Shown: positions 7,069 to 14,906 of the stretch, one piece after another
How positions within the stretch are numbered: position 1 is the first letter of the stretch
How the letters are laid out: every line of letters begins with the position of its first letter
Assembly (NCBI RefSeq): GCF_009184865.1
Contig: NZ_CP045096.1
Location: 8,184,001-8,248,000 of the forward strand
From: Streptomyces phaeolivaceus
GTDB taxonomy: Bacteria > Actinomycetota > Actinomycetes > Streptomycetales > Streptomycetaceae
Reading direction: 5' to 3'
Length of the DNA: 64,000 nt
Notes under the pieces: generated by a model
The model's input: the letters and a program-made list of their open reading frames with translations, nothing else
What the model was told of the DNA's origin: nothing
The model's database searches: none
Made by a program: the position numbers and the translations under genes

Positions 7069-9633
7069 TCAGGGAAAGCGCCACAACTCCGTCTTGTCGT
7101 CGCCGCTCACCGCGAGGAGCCTGCCGGTCGGGTCGAGGTCAAGGCGGTCGCCGGACGAGGAGGGCACCCGGTGGATCAGCCGTGGACGCTCCGGCCGGCT
7201 CATGTCCCACAGCTGTGCGGTCCGGGCACCGGTGACCGGGTCGTTCGCCATGAACGCGAGCCGTCCGCCGTCCTCGCTGAAGACGAAGTCGGAGACATCA
7301 CGTACATCGGTGTTTCTGACGACTGTTCGCGGATCGGCCGGGTTCTCAAGGCTGAGGACGGCCCAGCCGCCGTCGTCGTGCGCCGCGACCAGCAGCGGCC
7401 CCCGCGGTGCGAAGGTCGCCTCCCGCAGTTTCGGAACGAGGCTCTGCTGAGCCGCGGGCCCGGGACCGGACTCCTCGGTTCCGGGGGCGATGCCGGAGAG
7501 GTCGAGAATGGCCGTCTGGGAGCTGAGGGAGACGGCGATCAGGTTTCCGTCGGCACTCAGCGAGGTGTTCCAGACGGGACTCTGCACCTGGATGCCACCG
7601 CCTGCGAACGGGCGTGGCGCGTGGGGCACCGAGACGTCGTCCACGAAGAAGTTGCCGCTCCTGCCCATCAGGTCGGAGAACCCGTAGGCGAGCCGTCGGC
7701 CGTCGGCCGAGAGCTCCAGTCTGTTGCCCGTGCTGTGCGGGGCGACCCAGCGGGTCAGCAGCACGGGAGCGGACGGGTCCTCGACTCCTTGGACGAAGAT
7801 CTCGTACCGGCTGCGGGCGAAGAGGGTCTTTCCGTCCGGTGTGAAGACCAGGTTGGACACGCCTGCCTTGACGGCTTCGGCGGACAACGGGCCGAGGCGA
7901 TGGGCGTCGGCCGGATCGCTGATGTCCCACAGGTCACCGCCGAGGGCGATGACCGAGCCGTCCGGCCGGAACTTGGCCGGACCGGCGGCCGGCAGTGTGG
8001 CCACGCGGGTCGGTGCGCCGTCCGGCCCTTTCGTGTACGAGGGCGCGGCGGAGGGACCGTTGGCGCCGCCCGTGCCGCCGGACGGCCCGTTGCGCGGCTC
8101 GCCCGAGGCGGTGGGCCCGCTGTCGCCGCCTGTTCCGGGAGCGCCGGTGCCGCTCGGTGTGCCGGTACGGGGAGTCCCGCTCGGGCTGCCGGAGGGAGTA
8201 CCGCTCGGCGTACCGCTGGGGGACCCACCGGAGCGGCTGGGACGCGGACTGTCCGGGGGCGCCGATTGTCGGGTGTCGGCGGAGGAGGTGGCGGACGTGG
8301 AGGGTGTGGGGCTGGGCGGGGGCGGGTCCGTGGTGGCGGTGGGTGAGGGGGAGGAGGACGTGGACGGCTCGCCGTCGGGTCCGCCGTGCGTGCCCCGGGG
8401 CGGCTGGTTCGTCTCGTACTTCCGGAACGGCTGCGCCTTGCCGCGGCGGACCGCGACACCCTCCGGGCCCCGGGGATCGTGGATCCAGACGACGCCCGCC
8501 CGCTCGACGAGACGCAGGTGGGCGGAGGCCCGGGTGGTGACGCGGATCGACCCGCGCAGCCGACCCGTACGCATGTCGGCGACCAGAACCCGCCCGCTGC
8601 GCCCCTTCGGCAGGTGCACCAGATCGCCCGCCTCCACGAAGGCCCGGCCGAGCTCGGCGTCCGCGCGCACCCCTGTGCTGACGACGGCGATCCCCGCTCC
8701 GGTACGCGGATCGAGGGAGACGAGCTTTCCGGACCGCAGGAGCAGGACGAGATGGGCGGCCGACGCCGAGGCCGCACCCACCCCCGTCACGGGGTCGCGG
8801 CCGGACACCGACTCGGGCAGGGGCACACGGGTGCGCGCGTGCTCGCCCGTCAGCGCGACGAAGTGGCCGCTGTCGGCGTTGACGGCGTACATCGCGCCGC
8901 CCACCGAGGTGAGCCACACCTGGTCGCCGGGTTCCCCGACGGCCGTCCGGCGGACCCGCTCACGGCCGCGCCCGCTCCGTACGGCGGCCACGGTCCCGTC
9001 CGAGGGCAGTGCCACCCACAGGGTGCCGTCGCTGTCCTCGGCGGACTGCCCCAGGCGACCGCCGAGCCGGGTCCGCCGCTCCCAGGCCGGAGGGGAGCCG
9101 GGTGTCACCTCGACGAGTTCGCCGCGCTCCGGGGCGACGCAGTACACGCGGGACCCGATCACGGTGTGGGCACAGGTGTCGCTCGGGGCGAACGGTCCCT
9201 CCACACGCAGGCTGACGGGGTCCACCAACGAGTACGAGGAGTCGCCGCCGAGGCGGCCGGAGGAGTCCGTGACGACCAGGGAGCGGGGGTCGGCCGCCGT
9301 GTCGCCGGAGGCGTCCGGCGGCACGGCCCGCCGCCCGGGACCCGTCACCTCGGCGACGGTCATCCGGTCATGGCCGCGCAACGCGGGTACGGGCAGCTGG
9401 AACTGGGGTGACACGGCGACGCCGTTCATCTGGGTCAGCAGGCCGGGGCCGCTGCTGGGGAGCCAGACCGAGCCGTCCTCCAGCTCCGGCCGGAGCCGGT
9501 CGTCAGGGCTGCCGAAGGCCATCATCGAGGCGAACGCCGTGAGCGCGGCCAGCGCCAGGACGAGAGGCGTGCGGCGCCGAGGCGCTCCGTCCACCGCACG
9601 CGGGTGGGGAGACCGATACCACTCGACACTCAT
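7069..9633 (-). CDS. Membrane-anchored WD40/beta-propeller protein with a Pro/Ser/Thr linker
   Basis: 854 residues from the ATG at 9633 (MSVEWYRSPHP); an in-frame start 24 codons upstream at 9705 is possible. There is one membrane segment (residues ~22-41), then propeller-like repeats, then a low-complexity linker of about 100 residues with GTPSG units (DNA 8080-8390). A C-terminal WD40-like propeller carries repeated D-G-K/N and LSADG-type motifs. The topology puts most of the protein outside the membrane. It precedes moxR in the same orientation. Large extracytoplasmic repeat proteins often head actinobacterial MoxR-DUF58-transglutaminase operons, so it is probably part of the same complex. 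No catalytic motif was seen. Confidence 0.8.
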   Translation of the reverse strand: MSVEWYRSPHPRAVDGAPRRRTPLVLALAALTAFASMMAFGSPDDRLRPELEDGSVWLPSSGPGLLTQMNGVAVSPQFQLPVPALRGHDRMTVAEVTGPGRRAVPPDASGDTAADPRSLVVTDSSGRLGGDSSYSLVDPVSLRVEGPFAPSDTCAHTVIGSRVYCVAPERGELVEVTPGSPPAWERRTRLGGRLGQSAEDSDGTLWVALPSDGTVAAVRSGRGRERVRRTAVGEPGDQVWLTSVGGAMYAVNADSGHFVALTGEHARTRVPLPESVSGRDPVTGVGAASASAAHLVLLLRSGKLVSLDPRTGAGIAVVSTGVRADAELGRAFVEAGDLVHLPKGRSGRVLVADMRTGRLRGSIRVTTRASAHLRLVERAGVVWIHDPRGPEGVAVRRGKAQPFRKYETNQPPRGTHGGPDGEPSTSSSPSPTATTDPPPPSPTPSTSATSSADTRQSAPPDSPRPSRSGGSPSGTPSGTPSGSPSGTPRTGTPSGTGAPGTGGDSGPTASGEPRNGPSGGTGGANGPSAAPSYTKGPDGAPTRVATLPAAGPAKFRPDGSVIALGGDLWDISDPADAHRLGPLSAEAVKAGVSNLVFTPDGKTLFARSRYEIFVQGVEDPSAPVLLTRWVAPHSTGNRLELSADGRRLAYGFSDLMGRSGNFFVDDVSVPHAPRPFAGGGIQVQSPVWNTSLSADGNLIAVSLSSQTAILDLSGIAPGTEESGPGPAAQQSLVPKLREATFAPRGPLLVAAHDDGGWAVLSLENPADPRTVVRNTDVRDVSDFVFSEDGGRLAFMANDPVTGARTAQLWDMSRPERPRLIHRVPSSSGDRLDLDPTGRLLAVSGDDKTELWRFP

Positions 9634-9841
9634 CGGCTCTCGCGCGCTCCGCTTTCCCGTTTTCCCGGTAGGTCCGTCCCCGCGCCGTGGTCGTGCGGCG
9701 ACCATCGGCGGGATGCACAGTCAAACCTCCGGCACGCAGAAAGCGCCCGTGTTCGTACGAAATTCAGCCCTATGGGTTATCTGTCGTACGTGTGTTCCTG
9801 GAGTGTTGGGTGGGTCCCCGCGCCCCTGACCGGACCCACAC
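9634..9841. promoter_or_regulatory. Spacer between LCP and WD40-like genes: terminator, palindrome and probable promoter
   Basis: An inverted repeat GTGGGTCC (9810-9817) / GGACCCAC (9832-9839) lies directly after the LCP stop and probably ends that minus-strand transcript. A perfect palindrome, TTCGTACGAA (9752-9761), lies about 120 bases upstream of the WD40-like start in an AT-richer patch, and could be an operator for the WD40-MoxR-caspase unit. No convincing -35/-10 pair was assigned. Confidence 0.5.
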
Positions 9842-10939
9842 CTACGAGGCGCCGCCCGTCGCCGGGGACTTCTTCGCCGAGTCCGGGATCTCCTTGTCGG
9901 CGCGCAGGGCCTTCCAGAGCGTCGTCGCCTGGGGTTCGGCGGCGACGACCCGGTTGGGGTCGGTCTTGTCGTAGGCGACCGGGAGCATGATCGTTTCCAT
10001 GGTGGCCGGGTCGACGCCGTTCATGCTGCGGGCGAAGTCGGAGAGCGCGGTGAGGGAGTCGAGGTCGGAGTCGGTGGTGAGGGACTCGGTGAGGCTGTCC
10101 GCGATCCTGTAGGCCTTGGTGGGGCTGCCCAGCAGGTCCTGCTTCTTGATCTCGCCCAGCAGGGCGATCATGAACTGCTGCTGGAGGCCGATACGGCCGA
10201 GATCGCTGCCGTCGCCGACGCCGTGCCGGGTGCGGACGAAGGCCAGGGACTGGGTGCCGTCGAGCCGGTGGGTGCCCGCCTCCAGGTCGAGGCCGCTGGA
10301 CTTGTCGTGGATGGCCTCGTCGACGGTGACCGTCACGCCGCCTATCGCGTCCACGAGCCCCTTGAACCCGGCGAAGTCGATCTCCATGAAGTGGTCCATG
10401 CGGATGCCGGACATCTGCTCCACGGTCTTCACCACACAGGCCGGACCGGCCAGCGAGTAGACCGAGTTGAACATCACACGCTTCGCGGAGGCGAGCGTGG
10501 AGCCGTCTGACTTGACGCACTCGGGCCGGGTCACCAGGGTGTCGCGGGGGATGCTGATCGCGACGGCCTCGCTGCGGCCCTCGGGTATGTGCATCACCAG
10601 CGCGGTGTCGGAGCGGGCGCCCGAGACATCGCCCGTGCCGAGGTCGGCGTTCTTCCCGGAGCGTGAGTCGGAGCCGAGGACCAGGATGTTCTGACCGGAG
10701 GTGGGCAGCTTCTCCGGGCGGTCGTCGCCGATCGCCTTGTCGAGGTCGACGCCGTCGATGTTGCCGTCGAGGTCGCTGTAGAGCCAGTAGCCGGTGCCGC
10801 CGGCCGCCAGGACGAGGACGACCAGACCGAGCGCGATCCAGCGCCACACCCGGCGCCCGCGCTGCCGCCCGGCCCGGCGACTCGACGGCGCACGCCTGGA
10901 TCTCGGGCTCTGGTCCGGCTCCGTCAGGGCGTGCGTCAT
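9842..10939 (-). CDS. LytR-CpsA-Psr (LCP) family protein
   Basis: 365 residues from the ATG at 10939, chosen because a GAGG ribosome site precedes it; an upstream in-frame start at 11029 lacks one. A basic cytoplasmic tail is followed by one membrane helix (VWRWIALGLVVLVLAAGG) and an extracytoplasmic LCP domain with LVLGSDSRSG, a DTALVMHIP segment and ISIPRDTLV, which bind the polyprenyl pyrophosphate head group. LCP enzymes transfer lipid-linked glycopolymers to peptidoglycan. It is divergent from a Stealth/glycosyltransferase operon, which suggests it attaches that operon's product to the wall; this link is an inference. Confidence 0.93.
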   Translation of the reverse strand: MTHALTEPDQSPRSRRAPSSRRAGRQRGRRVWRWIALGLVVLVLAAGGTGYWLYSDLDGNIDGVDLDKAIGDDRPEKLPTSGQNILVLGSDSRSGKNADLGTGDVSGARSDTALVMHIPEGRSEAVAISIPRDTLVTRPECVKSDGSTLASAKRVMFNSVYSLAGPACVVKTVEQMSGIRMDHFMEIDFAGFKGLVDAIGGVTVTVDEAIHDKSSGLDLEAGTHRLDGTQSLAFVRTRHGVGDGSDLGRIGLQQQFMIALLGEIKKQDLLGSPTKAYRIADSLTESLTTDSDLDSLTALSDFARSMNGVDPATMETIMLPVAYDKTDPNRVVAAEPQATTLWKALRADKEIPDSAKKSPATGGAS

Positions 10940-11318
10940 GGCGCCTCGGTGTCCTCTCGTGGTGTGGCTTGATGCGATCGATGCCGACCCTGGCGACACA
11001 GGAGGCACAGACATACGAATGTTCGACAAAATGCGACGAGTCCGAACTATAAACCGACCGTCAGGGCGGGTCGGGTGGCACCCTGTTCACCCTTCGGTTA
11101 CCGAGAGTTCGGTCACGATGTCGTTTGCTGTGTGTTTTCTGTCATTTTTTGCCTGCTGTTGACAGTTGGCTGATTTGGTCGTGATGATGTGCCAGACCTG
11201 TGCAAGGTTCAAGTTTTTATATGAATGAATCCGACAGTGTCGTCGGTGTGTAAGTGGTCACGTTTCGCCCCGGGGGGTGCGAAGCCGGGTGGCCAACGGG
11301 GGTTGAGGGGCAGTAGGC
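10940..11318. promoter_or_regulatory. Divergent AT-rich promoter region, LCP / Stealth operon
   Basis: This 379-base gap is clearly AT-richer than the rest of the window, with runs such as GTTTTCTGTCATTTTTTG. A possible plus-strand promoter is TTGACA (11159-11164) with GATGAT 18 bases downstream. A second AT patch, TTTTTATATGAATG, lies near 11214-11227. The LCP side contains TATAAA-like sequence near 11047-11053. No gene with a ribosome site was seen in the gap. Confidence 0.5.
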
Positions 11319-12953
11319 GTGACAACCGTTTCCGAGCCCGGCGTCCAACGGACACCGGGTGATTCCAGCCATGCCCGGCGGATCCCCTCCGCCTCTCCGC
11401 CGCAGAGTTCCGGCCACCCGCCCAACCCCGCGGTGGCCGCCGAGCGCGGTGATGTCTACGTCGAGCCGGGCCTGACCCCGCTGGCGGCCCGCGAGGCCAA
11501 CCGCGGCGCCCTCACCTCCCTGCTCGACGCGGCCGGTGTCCCGTACTTCGCCGTGCGCGGCACCTCGGACCACGGCACCGTCGTCGCCGTCGCCGAGCAG
11601 GACCGCGAGCGGGTGCTCGGCGCGGTCTTCCGGGGCCTCGGCCAGTACCCCGGCCATCTGAGCGTGATCGACCCCGACGCGCCCCGGCCCGCCCGCCCCG
11701 TCTCCTCGCGCGACCCGAAGGCCTGGCGCGGGGTCTCCACGGCCCGGATCGTCCAGGTCGGCTGGTACCGCACCGACCCCGGCCGGCATCTGCTGCTCGG
11801 CCACGAGTACGGCTGCGCCGTCGAGTTCTGGCAGCCGCACGGCGACCACCTCGTCGCGCCCCGCGCCAACCGCGCCACCTGGGCCGTCGCCGCGCGGGGC
11901 GTGAACGTGTACGGCGCCGCCCGGCTGTTCAGCCGCTTCGTGTCGGACTGGACCCCGCCGCACCTCGCGCCCGCGCTCGCCACCCGCCCGGAGTTCCTGG
12001 TCGACTGCGCGGACGACATCGGCTTCCCCGTCGACGCCGTCTACACCTGGGTCGACGGGAACGACCCCGCGTGGCAGCGGCGCAAGGCGCTGGCCAAGGG
12101 CGAGGCGTACCACGCCGAGTCGGCGAGCGACGCGCGCTTCATCAGCCGCGACGAACTGCGCTACTCGGTCCGGTCGCTGCATCTGTTCGCACCCTGGATC
12201 CGCAATATCCACATCGTCACCGACGACCAGGTCCCGGCCTGGCTGCGCGAGGACCTGCCCGGTCTGCGGATCACGAGCCACCGCGAGATCTTCCGCGACC
12301 CGGCGGACCTGCCGACGTTCAACTCGCACTCGATCGAGAGCCAGCTGCACCACATCGAGGGCCTCGCCGAGCACTTCCTGTACTTCAACGACGACATGTT
12401 CATGGGCCGCCCGGTCGCCCCGCACGCCTTCTTCACCCCGTCCGGCACCGCCCGCTACTTCCCCTCCCGCAACCGCATCCCGCAGGGCCCGGTCACCGAG
12501 ACCGACACCCCGGTCGACGCGGCCTGCAAGAACAACCGTGCGCTCCTGAAGGAACGTTTCGGCAAGGTGATCACCCAGCCGATGGAGCACATCCCGTACG
12601 CGCTGCGCCGCTCGGCGATGGAGGAGGCCGAGCGGGACTTCCCGGAGGCCTGGGCGCGTACCTCGGCCAGCCGGTTCCGCGCGATGACGGACCTCTCCCC
12701 GACCTCGTCGTTCGCGCTCTACTACGCGGCGCTCACCGGGCGGGCCCAGCCCGGTTCGATGCCCTTCACCTATCTGCAGCTGGCCGTCCCCGACCTCGCG
12801 GACCGGCTGGGCCGGCTGCTCGACGGCCGGAACCAGGACAGCTTCTGTCTCAACGACGCGTTCTCCACGCCCGAGGACATCGAGGCCCAGCAGGAACTCC
12901 TCGACGGATTCCTCGACGCGTACTTCCCCACCCCGAGCCCGTACGAGCGGTGA
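11319..12953 (+). CDS. Stealth-family sugar-phosphate transferase, copy 1
   Basis: 544 residues from a GTG at 11319 with GAGGGG about ten bases upstream. The Stealth conserved regions are intact: CR1 VDAVYTWVDGND, CR2 RDELRYSVRSL with PWIRNIHIVTDD, CR3 FNSHSIESQLHHI with LYFNDDMFMGRPV, and CR4 near FCLNDAFSTPEDI. Stealth proteins transfer hexose-1-phosphate units to build capsule-like glycopolymers with phosphodiester links. The N-terminal 220 residues form an extra domain shared by all three copies here (AAREANRGAL, then FAVRG). It is the first gene of the glycopolymer operon. Confidence 0.93.
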   Translation: MTTVSEPGVQRTPGDSSHARRIPSASPPQSSGHPPNPAVAAERGDVYVEPGLTPLAAREANRGALTSLLDAAGVPYFAVRGTSDHGTVVAVAEQDRERVLGAVFRGLGQYPGHLSVIDPDAPRPARPVSSRDPKAWRGVSTARIVQVGWYRTDPGRHLLLGHEYGCAVEFWQPHGDHLVAPRANRATWAVAARGVNVYGAARLFSRFVSDWTPPHLAPALATRPEFLVDCADDIGFPVDAVYTWVDGNDPAWQRRKALAKGEAYHAESASDARFISRDELRYSVRSLHLFAPWIRNIHIVTDDQVPAWLREDLPGLRITSHREIFRDPADLPTFNSHSIESQLHHIEGLAEHFLYFNDDMFMGRPVAPHAFFTPSGTARYFPSRNRIPQGPVTETDTPVDAACKNNRALLKERFGKVITQPMEHIPYALRRSAMEEAERDFPEAWARTSASRFRAMTDLSPTSSFALYYAALTGRAQPGSMPFTYLQLAVPDLADRLGRLLDGRNQDSFCLNDAFSTPEDIEAQQELLDGFLDAYFPTPSPYER

Positions 12954-13008
12954 ACGGCGCCCGACGGGGTCCGCTCGACCGACGAGCGGACCTCCGACCC
13001 GATGCATG

Positions 13009-13098
13009 GCCCCTACAAGTGACGAAGCCCCTACAAGTGACGAAGCCCCTGCAAGTGACGAAGTCCCCAGAAGCGACGAAGCCCCCGCGAGCGATGGA
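13009..13098 (+). repeat. Five tandem 18-bp repeats between Stealth copies 1 and 2
   Basis: The unit GCCCCTACAAGTGACGAA occurs twice exactly (13009-13026, 13027-13044), then with one change (13045-13062), then as two more diverged units ending at 13098. The array lies after the stop of copy 1 and ends 14 bases before the GTG of copy 2. The 18-base period would be six codons, but no frame here joins either gene. Confidence 0.85.
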
Positions 13099-13112
13099 AC
13101 GGAGTTCATGAC

Positions 13113-14906
13113 GTGTCCGACCAGACGTCGTTGAGCTCCGCCGCCCACGTCTATCAGCGCCTCGTCCCGCAGCCGGTCCGTACCGTCGCCGCGACCACCG
13201 TCCCCGGACGCGTCCGACGCAAGGCCAAGCGGTCGCTGGCCCGTGCCCTCGGCCGCCGCGAGGCCCGGCTGCACCAGCGTGCCCTGCGGCGGGTCCGCAA
13301 GGCGGAGTTCGGGCACTCCGAGCGCCGCACCCAGGCGTACGACGGCCGGATCGGGCATGTGCACAGCGGACTGACCGTCGACCTCGCCCGCCGCCTCGAC
13401 CACAACCTGGTCACCCACGCCCTCGACGCCGCCGACATCCCCTGGTTCGCGGTGCCCGCCCTCGACGACCGGCGGATCTGTCTGGCCGTGGAGCAGCGGG
13501 ACAAGGGCGCGGTCCGCCGGGCACTACGCGCGTTGCTGGAGGAACACACCGGGTACGTGGTGTCCGTCTCGCCCGCGAACAGCGAGAGCCAGGACATCCC
13601 GGGCAGCCATGTGAAGGCGTGGAAGCACTTCGGCAAGGCCCGGGTGATCCGGCTCACCTGGCTGCGCACCGACCCCACCGAGAACCTGTGGGTCGGCGAG
13701 GACCAGGGCGTCGAGATCGAGTTCTGGACCGTCAACACCGATCTGCCGCGGGAACGGGTCGTCGGCCCGCGCCCCAACCGGGTCCAGCGGGCCGTGCCCA
13801 GCGACGCCCTCGGCATCGAGATCGGCCTCGACCGGCTCTCCGGCTATCTCGACATCGACGGCGCCATGGAGCCGACGATCACCCTGGAGAACTTCGACAT
13901 CGCCCGCCTGGAGGAGATCACCTTCCCCGTCGACGCGGTCCTGCTCCACCAGCACGCCACCCCCTGGGGCGAGGAACTGCTGCGCGCCGCCCTGCGCTCG
14001 CTGCACCAGTACGCGCCCTGGACCGACGTCGTCCACGTGGTCGCGCAGGCCCCCGTCCCCGACTGGCTGCGGGCCGACGAACGCCTCAGCATCGTGCCCG
14101 CCCGGCCGGGCGCCGAGTGGCGGCTGCACCAACTGCCCGACATCGCCGACCACTTCCTGCTGCTGCGGCCCGGCGCGCTGCTCGGCCGCCCCGTGCGGGC
14201 CTTCGACTACTTCACCCCGCACGGTGTGACCCGCCCCCGCCGCGGCCCCTGGACCGCGCAGGAGTCCTTCGCGCCCTGGACCCGCTCCGCGTACGCGGCG
14301 ACCGGCCGGGTCACCGCGCACGGCTATGCCGAGGGCCCGCAGCCGTACAGCTGCGAGACCCTGTCCCGGCTCGCGGAGTCGGGCGCCGCCGCGCTCCTGC
14401 CGCTGCCCGACGTCCAGACGGCCCCGGCGGCCACCGGCACCCACCCCATGGACGGGCTGATCCACCACTTCGGCGCCGTCGCCGGACTCGCCGACCCCTC
14501 CGGCGAGGCGACCGTCACCCTGCACACCGCCCTCCCCGGCCTCACCCACCACCTGGAGCGGCTGCTCGTCCGCAGGGACAGCCAACAGCTCCAACTCACC
14601 GGCCTGGGCGCGCCACAGGCCCTGGGGCCTGCGGCGGAAGTGGCGCCTGCCGGGCGACGCCTGGCACGCACTCTCGACGCACCGGGCGAAAGCCCAAGTA
14701 CATCCAGTACGAGGCCTTCCGCCCGGCACGCCGAGAGCACGCACCAGACGCCGCCCGGCCCGCCCTCCGGGCGGACGACGCCGCTTCCGCCGCAGGCCCC
14801 GGCCCAGGGCGGCACCGAGGCCGTCCTGCGTTTCCTGCGCCGCTACTACCCCGTGCCCAGCGTCTTCGAGCACGGGGACTCCGAGGGGTCGGACAACCAG
14901 TCGTGA
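13113..14906 (+). CDS. Stealth-like protein, copy 2, degenerate active site and inserted palindrome
   Basis: 597 residues from a GTG at 13113. The N-terminal domain and overall layout match copies 1 and 3, but the catalytic signatures are gone. CR1 VYTWVDGND is replaced by VLLHQHATPWG, the CR2 RDELRYS box is missing although the LRSLHQYAPW core remains, and CR3 LYFNDDMF is LLLRPGALLGRPV. CR4 is not recognisable. The C-terminus still ends in the family-like FLRRYYPVPSVFE. Residues ~503-566 come from a large palindromic insert (14618-14810) that keeps the frame open. A pseudoenzyme that assists copies 1 and 3 is a reasonable guess. Confidence 0.85.
   Translation: MSDQTSLSSAAHVYQRLVPQPVRTVAATTVPGRVRRKAKRSLARALGRREARLHQRALRRVRKAEFGHSERRTQAYDGRIGHVHSGLTVDLARRLDHNLVTHALDAADIPWFAVPALDDRRICLAVEQRDKGAVRRALRALLEEHTGYVVSVSPANSESQDIPGSHVKAWKHFGKARVIRLTWLRTDPTENLWVGEDQGVEIEFWTVNTDLPRERVVGPRPNRVQRAVPSDALGIEIGLDRLSGYLDIDGAMEPTITLENFDIARLEEITFPVDAVLLHQHATPWGEELLRAALRSLHQYAPWTDVVHVVAQAPVPDWLRADERLSIVPARPGAEWRLHQLPDIADHFLLLRPGALLGRPVRAFDYFTPHGVTRPRRGPWTAQESFAPWTRSAYAATGRVTAHGYAEGPQPYSCETLSRLAESGAAALLPLPDVQTAPAATGTHPMDGLIHHFGAVAGLADPSGEATVTLHTALPGLTHHLERLLVRRDSQQLQLTGLGAPQALGPAAEVAPAGRRLARTLDAPGESPSTSSTRPSARHAESTHQTPPGPPSGRTTPLPPQAPAQGGTEAVLRFLRRYYPVPSVFEHGDSEGSDNQS
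14618..14810. repeat. ~190-bp imperfect palindrome inside a coding region
   Basis: Two arms of roughly 80-100 bases meet near 14701-14706. The outer arms contain a perfect 17-bp match, GGGGCCTGCGGCGGAAG (14624-14640) against its complement at 14784-14800. The inner arms (14671-14695 against 14713-14737) match at about 20 of 25 positions. The right arm has its own small hairpin, CCCGCC/GGGCGG, near 14759-14773. The insert sits in the C-terminal part of Stealth copy 2, where copies 1 and 3 have no counterpart. Confidence 0.85.

Noticed and set aside
13009..13098. CRISPR-like array
   Set aside because: The 18-bp units are directly adjacent with no spacers.
11217..13418. Long minus-strand frame opposite Stealth copies 1 and 2
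   Set aside because: Mirror frame of strongly conserved plus-strand Stealth motifs; its protein is low-complexity with no recognisable domain.
14618..14810. Two compensating frameshifts in Stealth copy 2, since other frames look coding here
   Set aside because: The region is a long palindrome, which produces coding-like signals in several frames; the flanking frame is the same on both sides.
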